From the NCBI RefSeq assembly GCF_014930365.1, contig NZ_JABXWI010000003.1, forward strand, positions 496,001 through 560,000: a stretch of DNA of 64,000 nucleotides. Direction: 5' to 3'. The DNA comes from Streptomyces caniscabiei. GTDB lineage: Bacteria > Actinomycetota > Actinomycetes > Streptomycetales > Streptomycetaceae. Below are positions 1 to 9,098 of this stretch, piece by piece. Both the position numbers and the translations under genes were made by a program. The notes beneath the pieces are model-generated. The model saw only the letters and a list, made by a program, of their open reading frames with translations, did not search any database and was not told the DNA's origin. Positions within the stretch are counted from its first letter, which is position 1. Every line of letters begins with the position of its first letter.

Positions 1-644
1 CGCGCGCCGCTGATCTCGGCGAGCTTGCGGGCGTGGGTGACGACGTCCTCGGCCGGCCAGTAGGCCTGCGGGGCGACGATCCGGACGTCCATGCCGAGCA
101 GGGCCCCGGTGACCAGGTAGGAGTTGCCCATGTTGAAGCGGGCGTCGCCGAGGTAGGCGAGGACCATCCCGTCGAGCGGCTTGTCGCTGTGCTCGGTCAT
201 GGTCATCACGTCGGCCAGCATCTGGGTGGGGTGCCAGTCGTCGGTGAGCCCGTTGTAGACCGGTACCCCGGCGTGGGCCGCCAGCTCCTCGACGTTCGCC
301 TGGCTGTCGCCCCGGTACTCGATCGCGTCGAACATCCGGCCGAGCACCCGTGCGGTGTCCTTGACCGACTCCTTGTGACCCATCTGCGAGCCGGACGGGT
401 CCAGGTACACGGTCCGGGCACCCTGGTCGGCCGCGGCGACCTCGAACGCGCAGCGGGTGCGCGTCGAGGTCTTCTCGAAGATGAGCGCGATGTTCCTGCC
501 CCGCAGGTGCTGGGTCTCCGTCCCGGCCTTCTTGGCCGCCTTCAGCTCCACGGCCAGCTCGATCAGCCCGCGGAACTCCTCCGCGGTGAAGTCCAGCTCC
601 TTGAGGAAGTGGCGCCCGGCGAGGGCGTGGGGAACGGTCGCCAT
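1..644 (-). CDS. argF: Ornithine carbamoyltransferase (3' end beyond window)
   Basis: N-terminal 214 residues of an ornithine carbamoyltransferase, which interconverts ornithine plus carbamoyl phosphate and citrulline plus phosphate in the cytoplasm. The carbamoyl-phosphate signature STRTR lies at residues 60-64 and HPTQ at 138-141. The ATG at 644 gives the usual [23 protein letters not shown] start. The gene lies downstream of arginine deiminase on the same strand, so the catabolic role (ArcB of the deiminase pathway, citrulline phosphorolysis) is inferred, although an anabolic ArgF role cannot be excluded. A 177-bp gap containing a hairpin and promoter-like repeats separates the two genes, so it probably also has its own promoter. 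The C-terminal ornithine-binding half lies outside the window. Confidence 0.93.
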   Translation of the reverse strand, partial: MATVPHALAGRHFLKELDFTAEEFRGLIELAVELKAAKKAGTETQHLRGRNIALIFEKTSTRTRCAFEVAAADQGARTVYLDPSGSQMGHKESVKDTARVLGRMFDAIEYRGDSQANVEELAAHAGVPVYNGLTDDWHPTQMLADVMTMTEHSDKPLDGMVLAYLGDARFNMGNSYLVTGALLGMDVRIVAPQAYWPAEDVVTHARKLAEISGA

Positions 645-692
645 GGGGCGCTCCTGGGTCGACGGGACAGGGTCAGCGATAGGAAGACTGGA

Positions 693-720
693 AGTCTATA
701 CGATGTTCCACATTTCTATA
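693..720 (-). promoter_or_regulatory. Promoter/operator-like direct repeat upstream of argF
   Basis: TCTATA occurs at 695-700 and again at 715-720, exactly 20 bp apart (two helical turns). Read on the minus strand, the copy nearer argF could serve as the -10 element (TATAGA), about 50 bp upstream of the ATG. A small inverted repeat, GACT-gga-AGTC (686-696), overlaps it. An ArgR or other arginine-responsive regulator is a guess; no consensus was matched. Confidence 0.3.
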
Positions 721-740
721 CGGACGCCCGCCCTCGCTGC

Positions 741-778
741 CGGATCCACCGGGGATCGGGGGGACCCCGGTGGATCCG
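741..778 (-). terminator. arcA terminator hairpin
   Basis: CGGATCCACCGGGG (741-754) pairs perfectly with CCCCGGTGGATCCG (765-778) across a 10-nt loop. It lies just downstream of the arcA stop codon on the minus strand. There is no U-tract, which is normal in Streptomyces. Confidence 0.6.
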
Positions 779-821
779 CGGTGGATCCGCGGTGGATCCG
801 CGGTGGATCCGCAGTGGATCC
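769..821. repeat. 11-bp tandem repeat GGTGGATCCGC
   Basis: Four perfect copies of GGTGGATCCGC (769-779, 780-790, 791-801, 802-812) followed by a degenerate AGTGGATCC (813-821). The unit is also the right arm of the arcA terminator hairpin, so any copy could pair with the single left arm at 741-750. Confidence 0.9.
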
Positions 822-2045
822 CTACACCGCCGATCTCTCGACCGGGCAGCTCATGCAGCGCGGCCCGCCCCTCCCCCGTCCCAGCTCGCTGCCCGGGATC
901 TCGATCACCTCGATGCCCTGCTTGCGCAGATGCGTGTTGGTGGTGGCGTTGCGCTCGTAGGCGACGACGACGCCGGGCTCGACGGCGAGGACGTTGCAGC
1001 CGTCGTCCCACTGCTCGCGTTCGGCGGCGTGGACGTCCTGCGTGGCGGTGAGCACCCGGATCGCGTCGAGGCCGAGCGCGGCGGCGATCGCGCGGTGCAT
1101 GTGCTCCGGCGGGTGGTCGGTGACCTTGAGCTCCTTCTCGCCGACGCCTGGTTCGATGGTGTAGGAGCGGAGCATGCCGAGGCCGGCGTACTGGGTGAAG
1201 GTGTCGCCGTTGACCATGGTCATGACGGTGTCGAGGTGCATGAAGGCCCGGCGCTTGGGCATGTCGAGGGCCACGATGGTCTGCGCGGAGCCGGCGGCGA
1301 AGAGCTTGTGCGCGAGCATCTCGACGGCCTGCGGGGTGGTGCGCTCGCTCATCCCGATGAGGACGGCCCCGTTGCCGATGACGAGGACGTCGCCGCCCTC
1401 GATGGTGGACGGGTAGTCGGCCTGCCCCTCCGACCAGGTGTGGAACGTCTCGGCGCGGAACAGCGGATGGTGCCGGTAGATCGCCTCGAAGTGGACGGTC
1501 TCGCGCTGCCGGGCCGGCCAGCGCATGGCGTTGATGGAGACCCCGTCGTAGATCCAGGCGGAGGTGTCGCGGGTGAAGAGGTGGTTGGGGAGCGGGTCGA
1601 GGAGGAATTCGTCCAGCTCCATGACGTGGAAGCGGACGGAGGCCGGCTCCATGTGCGCGTCGAGGAACTCGCGTTTGGTCATGCCGCCGATCAGCGCCTC
1701 GACCAGCTCGGTCACGGGCAGCGCCTCGAAGGCGGCCCTGAGGTGGTCCGTGGCGAGCGGGCCGTACTCCTTCTCGTCGAAGACCCGGTCGAGGACGAGT
1801 CGCCGGGCCTCGGGAATCCGCATGACATCGGTGAGGAGGTCGCCGAAGAGGTGGACGGCGACGCCTCGGTCACGCAGCACGTCGGCGAACCCGTCGTGCT
1901 CGGCGCGCGCCCGGCGCACCCACAGCACGTCGTCGAAGAGCAGCGCGGTCTTGTTGCTGGGGGTGAGCCTTTTGAGCTCAAGATCCGGCCGGTGCAGGAT
2001 GACGCGGCGCAGGCGCCCGGCCTCGGAGTCGACATGGAATCCCAT
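822..2045 (-). CDS. arcA: Arginine deiminase
   Basis: A 407-residue arginine deiminase, hydrolysing arginine to citrulline and ammonia in the cytoplasm; first step of the ADI pathway, with the adjacent carbamoyltransferase as second step. Family motifs seen: [25 protein letters not shown] and a C-terminal RCMSCP in which Cys397 is the expected nucleophile. The length matches the family (about 400-420). The ATG at 2045 is chosen because the homologous protein begins [15 protein letters not shown]; an upstream GTG at 2078 would add 11 unconserved residues. No carbamate kinase (arcC) or antiporter (arcD) is visible here, so ATP recovery by this pathway would need genes elsewhere. Confidence 0.93.
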   Translation of the reverse strand: MGFHVDSEAGRLRRVILHRPDLELKRLTPSNKTALLFDDVLWVRRARAEHDGFADVLRDRGVAVHLFGDLLTDVMRIPEARRLVLDRVFDEKEYGPLATDHLRAAFEALPVTELVEALIGGMTKREFLDAHMEPASVRFHVMELDEFLLDPLPNHLFTRDTSAWIYDGVSINAMRWPARQRETVHFEAIYRHHPLFRAETFHTWSEGQADYPSTIEGGDVLVIGNGAVLIGMSERTTPQAVEMLAHKLFAAGSAQTIVALDMPKRRAFMHLDTVMTMVNGDTFTQYAGLGMLRSYTIEPGVGEKELKVTDHPPEHMHRAIAAALGLDAIRVLTATQDVHAAEREQWDDGCNVLAVEPGVVVAYERNATTNTHLRKQGIEVIEIPGSELGRGRGGPRCMSCPVERSAV

Positions 2046-2128
2046 GCCCTCATCCTGACCATTCGGGCGCGTGTTCACCCGCCGGTCGGCCGAATCGGAA
2101 TCGTCGCGCCACTTCCATCTCGTCCTCT

Positions 2129-2158
2129 TGACGATAAGCAGGCCTCGCCGTTATCGTC
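2129..2158 (+). promoter_or_regulatory. Palindromic promoter/operator before SPFH gene
   Basis: A perfect 8-bp inverted repeat, GACGATAA (2130-2137) and TTATCGTC (2151-2158). It coincides with a plausible sigma70-type promoter: TTGACG at 2129-2134 and TATCGT at 2152-2157, spaced by 17 bp. A repressor bound to the palindrome would cover the promoter. The regulator is unknown. Confidence 0.5.
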
Positions 2159-2191
2159 TAAGTGACATTAACCGCAGGAGGGGGATCATCC

Positions 2192-3346
2192 ATGGCCGAC
2201 ATCACCAGACGGCTCGGCTGGCGGCATCTGCGCGGGGCGCCCACCGCGCACATCCGCCACCACCGCTCCGGGCAGCTCGCGCACGACGGCCCGGGGCTGA
2301 GCTTCTGGTACCGGTCGCTGAGCGCCGCGCTCTCCGAGATCCCGGTGGACGACCGGGAGCTGGCGATGACCTTCCACGCCCGTACGTCCGACTTCCAGGA
2401 CGTGGCGGTGCAGGCGACGGTGACGTACCGGGTGAGCGACCCGGCGACCGCCGCCGCCCGGCTCGACTTCTCCATCGACCCCGACACGGGGGTCTGGCGC
2501 GGCGCTCCCCTGGAGCAGTTGGCGACCCTGCTGACGGAGACGGCCCAGCAGCACGCGCTGGACGTGCTGGCCCGGACGACGCTGGCCTCGGCCCTCGTCG
2601 ACGGGGTCGCGGCGGTCCGGGAGCGGGTGGCGAGCGGGCTGGCGGCCGAGCCACGGCTGCCGGCCACCGGGATAGAGATCGTGGCCGTCCGCGTGGTGGC
2701 GCTGCGGCCCGAGCCCGAGGTGGAGCGGGCGCTGCGCACACCGGCCCGGGAGCAGATCCAGCAGGAGGCCGACCGGGCGACGTACGAGCGCCGGGCCGTG
2801 GCCGTCGAGCGGGAGCGGGCCATCGCCGAGAACGAGCTGGCCAGCCAGATCGAACTCGCCCGGCGCGAGGAGCAGTTGGTCGAGCAGCGGGGCACCAACG
2901 CGCGGCGGGAGGCGGAGGAGAAGGCCGCGGCGGACGCGGTGAAGGCGGGTGCGGAGGCGGCGCGGACGGTACGGCTGACGGAGGCGGAGGCCGAACGGAC
3001 CGTCAAGCTCGCGGAGGCGGAGGCGACGCGGAGCGTGCGGCTGGCCGAGGCCGAGGCGGCGCGGAGCGTGAAACTCGCGGAGGCCGAGGCGGCGCGGCAG
3101 GTCAAGCTGGCCGAGTCGGAGGCGCGGGCCGAGCGGGAGGTGGGTGCGGCGCGGGCCGAGGCGCAGGCGGCGTGGCTGCGGGTGCACGCCGAGGTCGACG
3201 CGGCGACACTGCACGCGCTGACCGGGACGCGGCTCGCGGAGAACCTGCCGCGGATCGAGAGCGTGACGGTGTCTCCGGACGTGCTGACCGGGCTGCTGGC
3301 CAGGCTCGGCGGCGGGTCGGGCAGCGGCGGCGAGGGCTCGGTGTGA
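2192..3346 (+). CDS. SPFH/band-7 domain protein
   Basis: A 384-residue SPFH (stomatin/prohibitin/flotillin) family protein. The N-terminal ~200 residues are the band-7 fold (for example [13 protein letters not shown] and [19 protein letters not shown]). From about residue 215 to 350 there is a long, charged, Ala/Glu-rich coiled coil with an approximate 11-residue repeat (variants of [11 protein letters not shown]). Such proteins usually oligomerise at membranes, but no clear transmembrane segment is visible here. The ATG at 2192 follows an AGGAGGGGG ribosome site; an in-frame upstream start at 2162 is less likely. Its stop overlaps the GTG of the next gene (GTGA), so the two proteins are translationally coupled and probably act together. 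Confidence 0.8.
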   Translation: MADITRRLGWRHLRGAPTAHIRHHRSGQLAHDGPGLSFWYRSLSAALSEIPVDDRELAMTFHARTSDFQDVAVQATVTYRVSDPATAAARLDFSIDPDTGVWRGAPLEQLATLLTETAQQHALDVLARTTLASALVDGVAAVRERVASGLAAEPRLPATGIEIVAVRVVALRPEPEVERALRTPAREQIQQEADRATYERRAVAVERERAIAENELASQIELARREEQLVEQRGTNARREAEEKAAADAVKAGAEAARTVRLTEAEAERTVKLAEAEATRSVRLAEAEAARSVKLAEAEAARQVKLAESEARAEREVGAARAEAQAAWLRVHAEVDAATLHALTGTRLAENLPRIESVTVSPDVLTGLLARLGGGSGSGGEGSV

Positions 3347-4242
3347 GTCTCGCGCCGCGGGTGGTGCTGGTCCATCGCACCACCGAGTACGAGGAGTTGG
3401 TGGCCCGGCACGGTACCCACGGGCAGGCCGCCTTCTTCCTGCGGTCCCGGGGGCGGGACATCGAGGACGTGGCCGAGCGGCACCGGCGGGAGCGCGGGGC
3501 GCTCGCCGAGGTCACCTCCTCCGTGCCGCTGACGTGGCGTCAGGCCCGGGTCGAGCGCGGTGACCTGGACCGGTTCCTGTTCGCCCCCGAGGACGTGGTG
3601 GTCGTGGTCGGGCAGGACGGGCTGGTGGCCAACGCGGCGAAGTACCTCACGGGGCAGCCGGTGGTCGGGATCAACCCCGACCCCCGGCGCAACCCGGGGG
3701 TGCTGGTGCGGCATCGGCCCTCGGACGCGGGGACCTTGCTGGACTCCTCGCTCCGCGACGACTGCTCGGTGGACGAGCTGACGATGGTCGAGGCCGTCGC
3801 GGACGACACCCAGCGGCTGGTGGCGCTCAACGAGATCTATCTCGGCGCGGCGGGGCACCAGACCGCCCGGTACCGTCTGGGGCTCGACGGCGACAGGGGT
3901 GTCGTCGAGTCCCAGGCCTCGTCGGGGGTGCTCGTCGGGACGGGGACCGGGGCGAGTGGGTGGATCCGGTCCGTCTGGCAGGAGCGGGCGAGTGCGTTGC
4001 CGCTTCCCGGAGCGGACGAGGCTCGGCTGCTGTGGTTCGTGCGGGAGGCGTGGCCGTCTCCGGCCACCGGGACGTCGCTGGTGGCGGGGCAGTTGGGGGC
4101 GGGGGGCCGGCTTCGGCTGACGGTCGAGTCGGATCGGTTGATCGTGTTCGGGGACGGGATGGAGGGGGATGCGCTGGAGTTGATGTGGGGGCAGACGGTG
4201 CGGGTGGGGGTGGCTTCGGTTCGGTTGCGGTTGGTGGGCTGA
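3343..4242 (+). CDS. NAD kinase-like protein
   Basis: A 299-residue protein with the layout of ATP-NAD kinases. A nucleotide motif ([18 protein letters not shown], around residues 85-102) is followed by GINPDP (109-114), where NAD kinases have GGDGT and GIN. A C-terminal half with NEIYLG and a GTGTGASGW segment corresponds to the substrate-binding region. The canonical GGDGT appears as GQDGL, so phosphate transfer may be altered and the true substrate is uncertain. The GTG at 3343 overlaps the SPFH stop codon. A second, canonical NAD kinase would be expected elsewhere in the genome. Confidence 0.65.
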   Translation: MSLAPRVVLVHRTTEYEELVARHGTHGQAAFFLRSRGRDIEDVAERHRRERGALAEVTSSVPLTWRQARVERGDLDRFLFAPEDVVVVVGQDGLVANAAKYLTGQPVVGINPDPRRNPGVLVRHRPSDAGTLLDSSLRDDCSVDELTMVEAVADDTQRLVALNEIYLGAAGHQTARYRLGLDGDRGVVESQASSGVLVGTGTGASGWIRSVWQERASALPLPGADEARLLWFVREAWPSPATGTSLVAGQLGAGGRLRLTVESDRLIVFGDGMEGDALELMWGQTVRVGVASVRLRLVG

Positions 4243-4289
4243 CGCGAGGGCGCCCCGGCGTCGGCAGGTTCTTCGGGTGCGGGTGGGTG

Positions 4290-4403
4290 GGGGCTGGTCG
4301 CGCAGTTCCCCGCGCCCCTGAAAAGCAGGGGCTGCGCCCCGTGCTTTTCGGGCCGAAAGGCCGTAGGCCTTTCAGGGGCGCGGGGAACTGCGCGAGAAGC
4401 CCC
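4290..4403. terminator. Large bidirectional terminator (dispersed repeat, copy 1)
   Basis: A long palindrome between two convergent genes. Its outer arms are GGGGCTGGTCGCGCAGTTCC (from 4290) and the complementary stretch ending at 4403. Two internal hairpins are present: AAAAGC...GCTTTT at 4321-4348 and GGCCGAAAGGCC with GGCCTTTC at about 4351-4373, so it could fold as a cruciform. The same outer arm recurs near 13671 and 17706. Confidence 0.75.
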
Positions 4404-4443
4404 ACGCACCCGCACCCGACGACGCACCCGCGGGCCCGAGCTG

Positions 4444-6318
4444 CTACTCAGCCCCCTCCGGCGGAGCCGACTCCGCGCCCTTGCGGCGTTTGCGGTGGGT
4501 GTAGGCGACGACCGCCTCCCACAGATCGCGGCGGTCCACGTCCGGCCAGGGCTGGTCGGTGAAGTGGAGCTCCGCGTAGTGGGCGTGCCAGGGGAGGAAG
4601 TTGGAGGTGCGGATCTCTCCGCTGGTGCGCCAGAGGAGATCGACGTCCGGCAGGGCGTGGTGCGGCAGATGCGCGGCGAAGAGCTGCTCGGAGACCCGGG
4701 CCGGATCGACCTCACCCGCGAGGGCCGCGCGGGCCAACGCCGCTCCCGCCTCGGCGAGTTCGGCGCGGCCGCCGTAGTTGACGCAGACGTTGAGGGTGAG
4801 ACCGGTGCGGTTGCGGGTGGCGTGCTCCTGGGCGCGGAGGACCTCCACCACGTCCTCCGGGAGCCCGTCGGGGGACCCCACCCAGCGCAGGCGTACGTCG
4901 TGGTCGAGCAGTTCGCCGTCGAGGAGTTCGGAGCGCATGATCGCGAAGAGCTTGGAGACCTCGTCGGGCGACCGCTTCCAGTTCTCGGTGGAGAAGGCGT
5001 ACACCGTCAGATGGGCGAGACCGATCTCCAGCGCGCCCTGCACGACGTCGCGCAGGGCGACCGCGCCGGCCCGGTGGCCCTCGTCGCGGGGCAGCCCGAG
5101 GCCGGTGGCCCAGCGGCCGTTGCCGTCCATGACGATCGCCACGTGCCGGGGAAGGTGTGCCTCGGCTATGGCCGGTGGGCGGGCGCCGTCGCGGTGCGGG
5201 CGCGGCGGCAGCGGCGGTTCGGCGACGCGTGTGACGAGCCGTTCGGGGCCGGTGGGCGCGAGCGGTGCCGACCCGTCGTCGGTGGCGCCGCGCCCCGCCG
5301 CGCCCCCGGCCGTCCGCACCGGGGTCTCGTCCCTGCCGGGCGGCAGCGTCAGCCGCCACACCACGGCGGCCCTCGCCCGGGCCGGGCCGACGATGCGCCA
5401 CTCGATGTGCCGGGGTACGCGCACCGGGCGGTGCAGGACGGCCGAGCCGGAGCGCACGAGCGCGTCCAGCTCCGCGCCGAAGAGTTCGACCGCCGTGTCG
5501 AGCACGATGGCGGGGCCCAGCGGCAGCGTGTTCCGCAGCGCCCGGCGGGAACTCTCCAGCCACTGCCGGGCCTGGCCGACCAGATGGGCGACCAGACGGC
5601 GGACGGCGGGGGTCCACGCGCGGGAGATCAGGTCGGCCGGGGTGACGCCGAAGCGGTCGAGGACCTCGGCGGGAAACCACACATGTCCGCCGTCGAGGTC
5701 CTCCGGGAGGTCACGGAGCATGTCGGCGAGGAACAGGCCGTCCACGAACCGGGTGAAGCCCGGCAGGTCGCGCAGCCGCACGGGGACGGGCAGTCCGGAA
5801 CGGACCAGCATCCGCATCAGCTGTTCGGGCCAGCTGACGTTCTGGGCGTGGGCCCGCTCCCGCCACTCCTGCCAGGTCGCGACGCCCTCGCGGGCCTCGT
5901 CCCCCTGGACGGCGTCCAGGGCGCCCAGCAGATCCGCGGGGTCGAGCCCCCAGTGCCAGACCGCGTCGGTCAGCGCCAGCCGCACCGGGTCGTCGCTGGT
6001 ACCGCCGGCCAGGTCGGCCTCCAGCGCGGTCCGCCACTCCTGGAGCCGTCTGCTGCGCTCCTGCGGGGTGCCCTCGGTGGAGTCGAGCAGGTCGTCGGCG
6101 GAGGCGAGGGCGGCGTAGAGGGCCCAGCACGCGGGGCGCACCGTCGGCGGCATCAACTGCATCAGGGCGTACTCGGTGGGCCGGGTCGTGCGGACCAGGC
6201 GGCGGCACTCGTCGTACGCGGCGTCGAGGGCCGACCGCTCTCGCCCGGACCGCGTTCCGGATCCGGCTGCGGACCGCGTTCCGAACCGCGTGGTGGTGCG
6301 ACGCATGGGAAACCCCAC
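4444..6318 (-). CDS. Phytoene/squalene synthase-like domain fused to cis-prenyltransferase (UppS)
   Basis: A 624-residue two-domain protein. Residues about 30-310 resemble the trans head-to-head prenyl synthases (phytoene/squalene synthase), with Asp-rich motifs DDLLD (75-79) and DMLRDLPED (199-207). After a ~70-residue low-complexity linker, residues about 385-615 are a complete cis-prenyltransferase: catalytic Asp in MDGNGRW (397-403), FSTENWKR (441-448) and RTSGEIRTSNF (563-573). The C-terminal domain should extend isoprenyl diphosphates in Z configuration at the membrane. The N-terminal domain may condense prenyl diphosphates or be regulatory. Both catalytic motif sets look intact. Starts at GTG 6318 or ATG 6306 are both possible. 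It converges on the NAD kinase-like gene. Confidence 0.85.
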   Translation of the reverse strand: MGFPMRRTTTRFGTRSAAGSGTRSGRERSALDAAYDECRRLVRTTRPTEYALMQLMPPTVRPACWALYAALASADDLLDSTEGTPQERSRRLQEWRTALEADLAGGTSDDPVRLALTDAVWHWGLDPADLLGALDAVQGDEAREGVATWQEWRERAHAQNVSWPEQLMRMLVRSGLPVPVRLRDLPGFTRFVDGLFLADMLRDLPEDLDGGHVWFPAEVLDRFGVTPADLISRAWTPAVRRLVAHLVGQARQWLESSRRALRNTLPLGPAIVLDTAVELFGAELDALVRSGSAVLHRPVRVPRHIEWRIVGPARARAAVVWRLTLPPGRDETPVRTAGGAAGRGATDDGSAPLAPTGPERLVTRVAEPPLPPRPHRDGARPPAIAEAHLPRHVAIVMDGNGRWATGLGLPRDEGHRAGAVALRDVVQGALEIGLAHLTVYAFSTENWKRSPDEVSKLFAIMRSELLDGELLDHDVRLRWVGSPDGLPEDVVEVLRAQEHATRNRTGLTLNVCVNYGGRAELAEAGAALARAALAGEVDPARVSEQLFAAHLPHHALPDVDLLWRTSGEIRTSNFLPWHAHYAELHFTDQPWPDVDRRDLWEAVVAYTHRKRRKGAESAPPEGAE

Positions 6319-6484
6319 ATACCTTCGACTGGGACCGATGGGACCGACTCGGGTGACAGCGGTCGCCTGCGATCGGCTGCGATCGCTGTCCCCCCGAGCA
6401 CCGCCGGAACCTCTCGAACGCGGAACACGGCCACGCCTGCTCGCGACATTATCAGCCGCATTGTCACGTCACGGGCACGGGTCC

Positions 6485-6538
6485 GCCCGCCACGGACGAG
6501 GGCCTGTCGGGCAGGCCCCGGTGCCGTCCGTGGCGGGC
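6485..6538 (-). terminator. Terminator of pnkp
   Basis: GCCCGCCACGGAC (6485-6497) pairs with GTCCGTGGCGGGC (6526-6538). An inner stem GGGCCTG/CAGGCCC lies in the loop. It is placed immediately downstream of the pnkp stop at 6546. Confidence 0.7.
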
Positions 6539-6545
6539 ACCGGTC

Positions 6546-9098
6546 TCACAACCGGGGGTCGACCGGCTCCGACTCCAGGGCCAGTACCCCGAACACCGCC
6601 TCGTGCACCCGCCACAGCGGCTCCCCCTCGGCCAGCCGGTCCAGCGCCTCAAGACCCAGGGCGTACTCGCGCAGGGCGAGGGACCGCTTGTGGTTGAGGA
6701 ACCGGCCGCGCAGCCGGGCGAGGTTCTCCGGGCGGGTGTACTCCGGGCCGTAGATGATCCGCAGGTACTCCCGGCCCCGGCACTTGATGCCCGGCTGGAC
6801 CAGCCGCCCCTGGGTGCTGCGCACGACCGCCCCGACGGGCTTGACGACCATGCCCTCGCCGCCCCGGCCGGTCATCTCCAGCCACCAGTCGATGCCCGCC
6901 CGTACCGAGGCCTCGTCACCCGTGTCGACGAAGAGGCGCCGGGTGGTCTGCAGCAGGCCGCTGACGTCGTACTCGACGAGCCGGTCGAGGAGGGCCAACT
7001 GCTCGTCGTGCGGGAGCGCGGCGAGGCTGCGGCCCTGGACCGCGAGGATCTGGAAGGGGGCGAGGCGGACGCCGTCCAGGCCCTCGGTGGGCCAGCAGTA
7101 GCGCCGGTAGGCCTCGGTGAACGCGGCCGCGTCGGCGGCCCGCCCGCGCTGCCTGCCCAGCAGCTCGCCCACGTCGACGCCGCGGGCCGCCGCGCCCTCC
7201 AGGGCGGTCAGCGCGCCCGGGAACACCGCGCCGGAGGCGGCGCCCACGGCCGCGTACTGGGTGCGCAGCAGCCCGGACGCCTTCAGCGACCAGGGCATCA
7301 GCTCGGCGTCCAGCAGCAGCCAGTCGGTGTCGAGTTCGTCCCAGAGCCCGGCCGCCGTGACGGCCTCGCGGATCCGGGCGAGGACCAGCTCGGTGCGCGC
7401 CGCGTCGTCGAAGAACGGGCGCCCGGTGCGGGTGTAGAGGGAGCCGGTGGGCCCTTGCACGCCGAAGCGGGCGCGGGCCGCGTCCGCGTCACGGCAGACC
7501 AGGACGACCGCCCGCGAACCCATGTGCTTCTCCTCGCACACGACCCGCGCGACACCGTCCTCCTGGTACTGGGCGAACGCCTCCGCCGGGTGCTCCAGGT
7601 AGCCCTCGACGTGCGAGGTCGCGGTCGGGGCCATGGTCGGCGGCAGGTACGGCAGCAGCCGCGGGTCGACCGCGAAGCGGCTCATGACCTCCAGCGCGGC
7701 GGCCGCGTTCTCCTCGCGCACCGACACCCGGCCCGCGTGCCGGGTCTCCACGACCCTGCGGCCGTGCACGTCCGCCAGGTCCAGCGGCCGGCCCTCGTGC
7801 CCGCCGGGCGCCTCGGTGGCCAGCGGCCTGGCCGGCTCGTACCAGACCTTCTCGGCCGGTACGTCGACGAGTTCACGCTCCGGCCAGCGCAGCGCGGTGA
7901 GCTTGCCGCCGAAGACGGCGCCCGTGTCGAGGCAGATGGTGTTGTTCAGCCAGGTGGCGGTGGGCACCGGGGTGTGGCCGTAGACCACGGCCGCGCGGCC
8001 CCGGTAGTCCTCCGCCCACGGGTAGCGCACCGGCAGTCCGAACTCGTCGGTCTCGCCGGTGGTGTCGCCGTACAGCGCGTGGCTGCGGACCCTGCCGGAG
8101 GTGCGGCCGTGGTACTTCTCCGGCAGACCGGCGTGACAGACCACCAGTTTCCCGCCGTCGAGGACGTAGTGGCTGACGAGCCCGTCGATGAACCGCCGGA
8201 CCTCCTGCTTGAACTCCTCGCTCTCGCCCTCCATCTGCGCGATGGTCTCGGCGAGCCCGTGGGTGTGCTGGACGTTGCGGCCCTTGAGGTGGCGGCCGTA
8301 CTTGTTCTCGTGGTTGCCGGGCACGCAGAGCGCGTTGCCGGAGCCGACCATCGACATCACGCGGCGCAGCACGCCCGGGCTGTCCGGGCCCCGGTCGACG
8401 AGGTCGCCGACGAAGACGGCCGTACGGCCCTCCGGGTGGACGCCGTCGACGTAGCCCAGCTTGCCGAGCAGCGACTCCAGTTCGCTCGCGCAGCCGTGGA
8501 TGTCGCCGACGATGTCGAACGGGCCGGTGAGGTGGGTGAGGTCGTTGAAGCGCTTCTCGGTGACGATCGTGGCCCGGTCGACCTCCTCGACGCCCCGCAG
8601 GACGTGCACCTTGCGGAAGCCCTCGCGCTCCAGGTGCCGCAGGGAGCGGCGGAGTTCGCGGGTGTGGCGCTGGATGACACGGCGCGGCATGTCGGCGCGG
8701 TCGGTGCGGGCCGCGTTGCGCGCGGCGCACACGTCCTCGGGCACATCGAGCACGATGGCGATCGGCAACACGTCGTGCTTACGGGCCAGTTCGATCAGCT
8801 GCCTGCGGGACTCCTGCTGCACGCTGGTCGCGTCGACGACGGTGCGGCGGCCGGCCGCGAGGCGCTTGCCGGCGATGTAGTGGAGCACGTCGAAGGCGTC
8901 CTTCGTCGCGCTCTGGTCGTTCTCGTCGTCCGAGACGAGGCCCCGGCAGAAGTCGGACGAGATGATCTCGGTGGGCTTGAAGTGGCGCCGGGCGAAGGTG
9001 GACTTGCCGGAGCCGGAGGCGCCGATCAGCACGACCAGGGAGAGGTCGGTGACGGGCAGGGTGCGCCCCTCGCCGGTCTGCTGGGTGGTCTCGCTCAT
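6546..9098 (-). CDS. pnkp: Polynucleotide kinase-phosphatase (bacterial RNA repair)
   Basis: An 850-residue three-domain bacterial Pnkp. The N-terminal 5'-OH polynucleotide kinase has Walker A GASGSGKS at 26-33. The central binuclear metallophosphatase has GDIHG at 198-202, GDLVDRGP at 231-238 and GNHE at 261-264; it removes 2',3'-cyclic or 3' phosphates. The C-terminal ligase-like adenylyltransferase has an EEKHMGSRAV motif with the predicted AMP-accepting lysine. Together with Hen1 it heals and seals RNAs, typically tRNAs cut by ribotoxins, after installing a 2'-O-methyl mark. The start codon overlaps the hen1 stop (ATGA), so the two are cotranslated in the order hen1-pnkp. Confidence 0.95.
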   Translation of the reverse strand: MSETTQQTGEGRTLPVTDLSLVVLIGASGSGKSTFARRHFKPTEIISSDFCRGLVSDDENDQSATKDAFDVLHYIAGKRLAAGRRTVVDATSVQQESRRQLIELARKHDVLPIAIVLDVPEDVCAARNAARTDRADMPRRVIQRHTRELRRSLRHLEREGFRKVHVLRGVEEVDRATIVTEKRFNDLTHLTGPFDIVGDIHGCASELESLLGKLGYVDGVHPEGRTAVFVGDLVDRGPDSPGVLRRVMSMVGSGNALCVPGNHENKYGRHLKGRNVQHTHGLAETIAQMEGESEEFKQEVRRFIDGLVSHYVLDGGKLVVCHAGLPEKYHGRTSGRVRSHALYGDTTGETDEFGLPVRYPWAEDYRGRAAVVYGHTPVPTATWLNNTICLDTGAVFGGKLTALRWPERELVDVPAEKVWYEPARPLATEAPGGHEGRPLDLADVHGRRVVETRHAGRVSVREENAAAALEVMSRFAVDPRLLPYLPPTMAPTATSHVEGYLEHPAEAFAQYQEDGVARVVCEEKHMGSRAVVLVCRDADAARARFGVQGPTGSLYTRTGRPFFDDAARTELVLARIREAVTAAGLWDELDTDWLLLDAELMPWSLKASGLLRTQYAAVGAASGAVFPGALTALEGAAARGVDVGELLGRQRGRAADAAAFTEAYRRYCWPTEGLDGVRLAPFQILAVQGRSLAALPHDEQLALLDRLVEYDVSGLLQTTRRLFVDTGDEASVRAGIDWWLEMTGRGGEGMVVKPVGAVVRSTQGRLVQPGIKCRGREYLRIIYGPEYTRPENLARLRGRFLNHKRSLALREYALGLEALDRLAEGEPLWRVHEAVFGVLALESEPVDPRL

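Noticed and set aside
33..2165. Plus-strand frame covering arcA and argF
   Set aside because: Shadow of the two minus-strand enzymes, with no ribosome site or recognisable domain.
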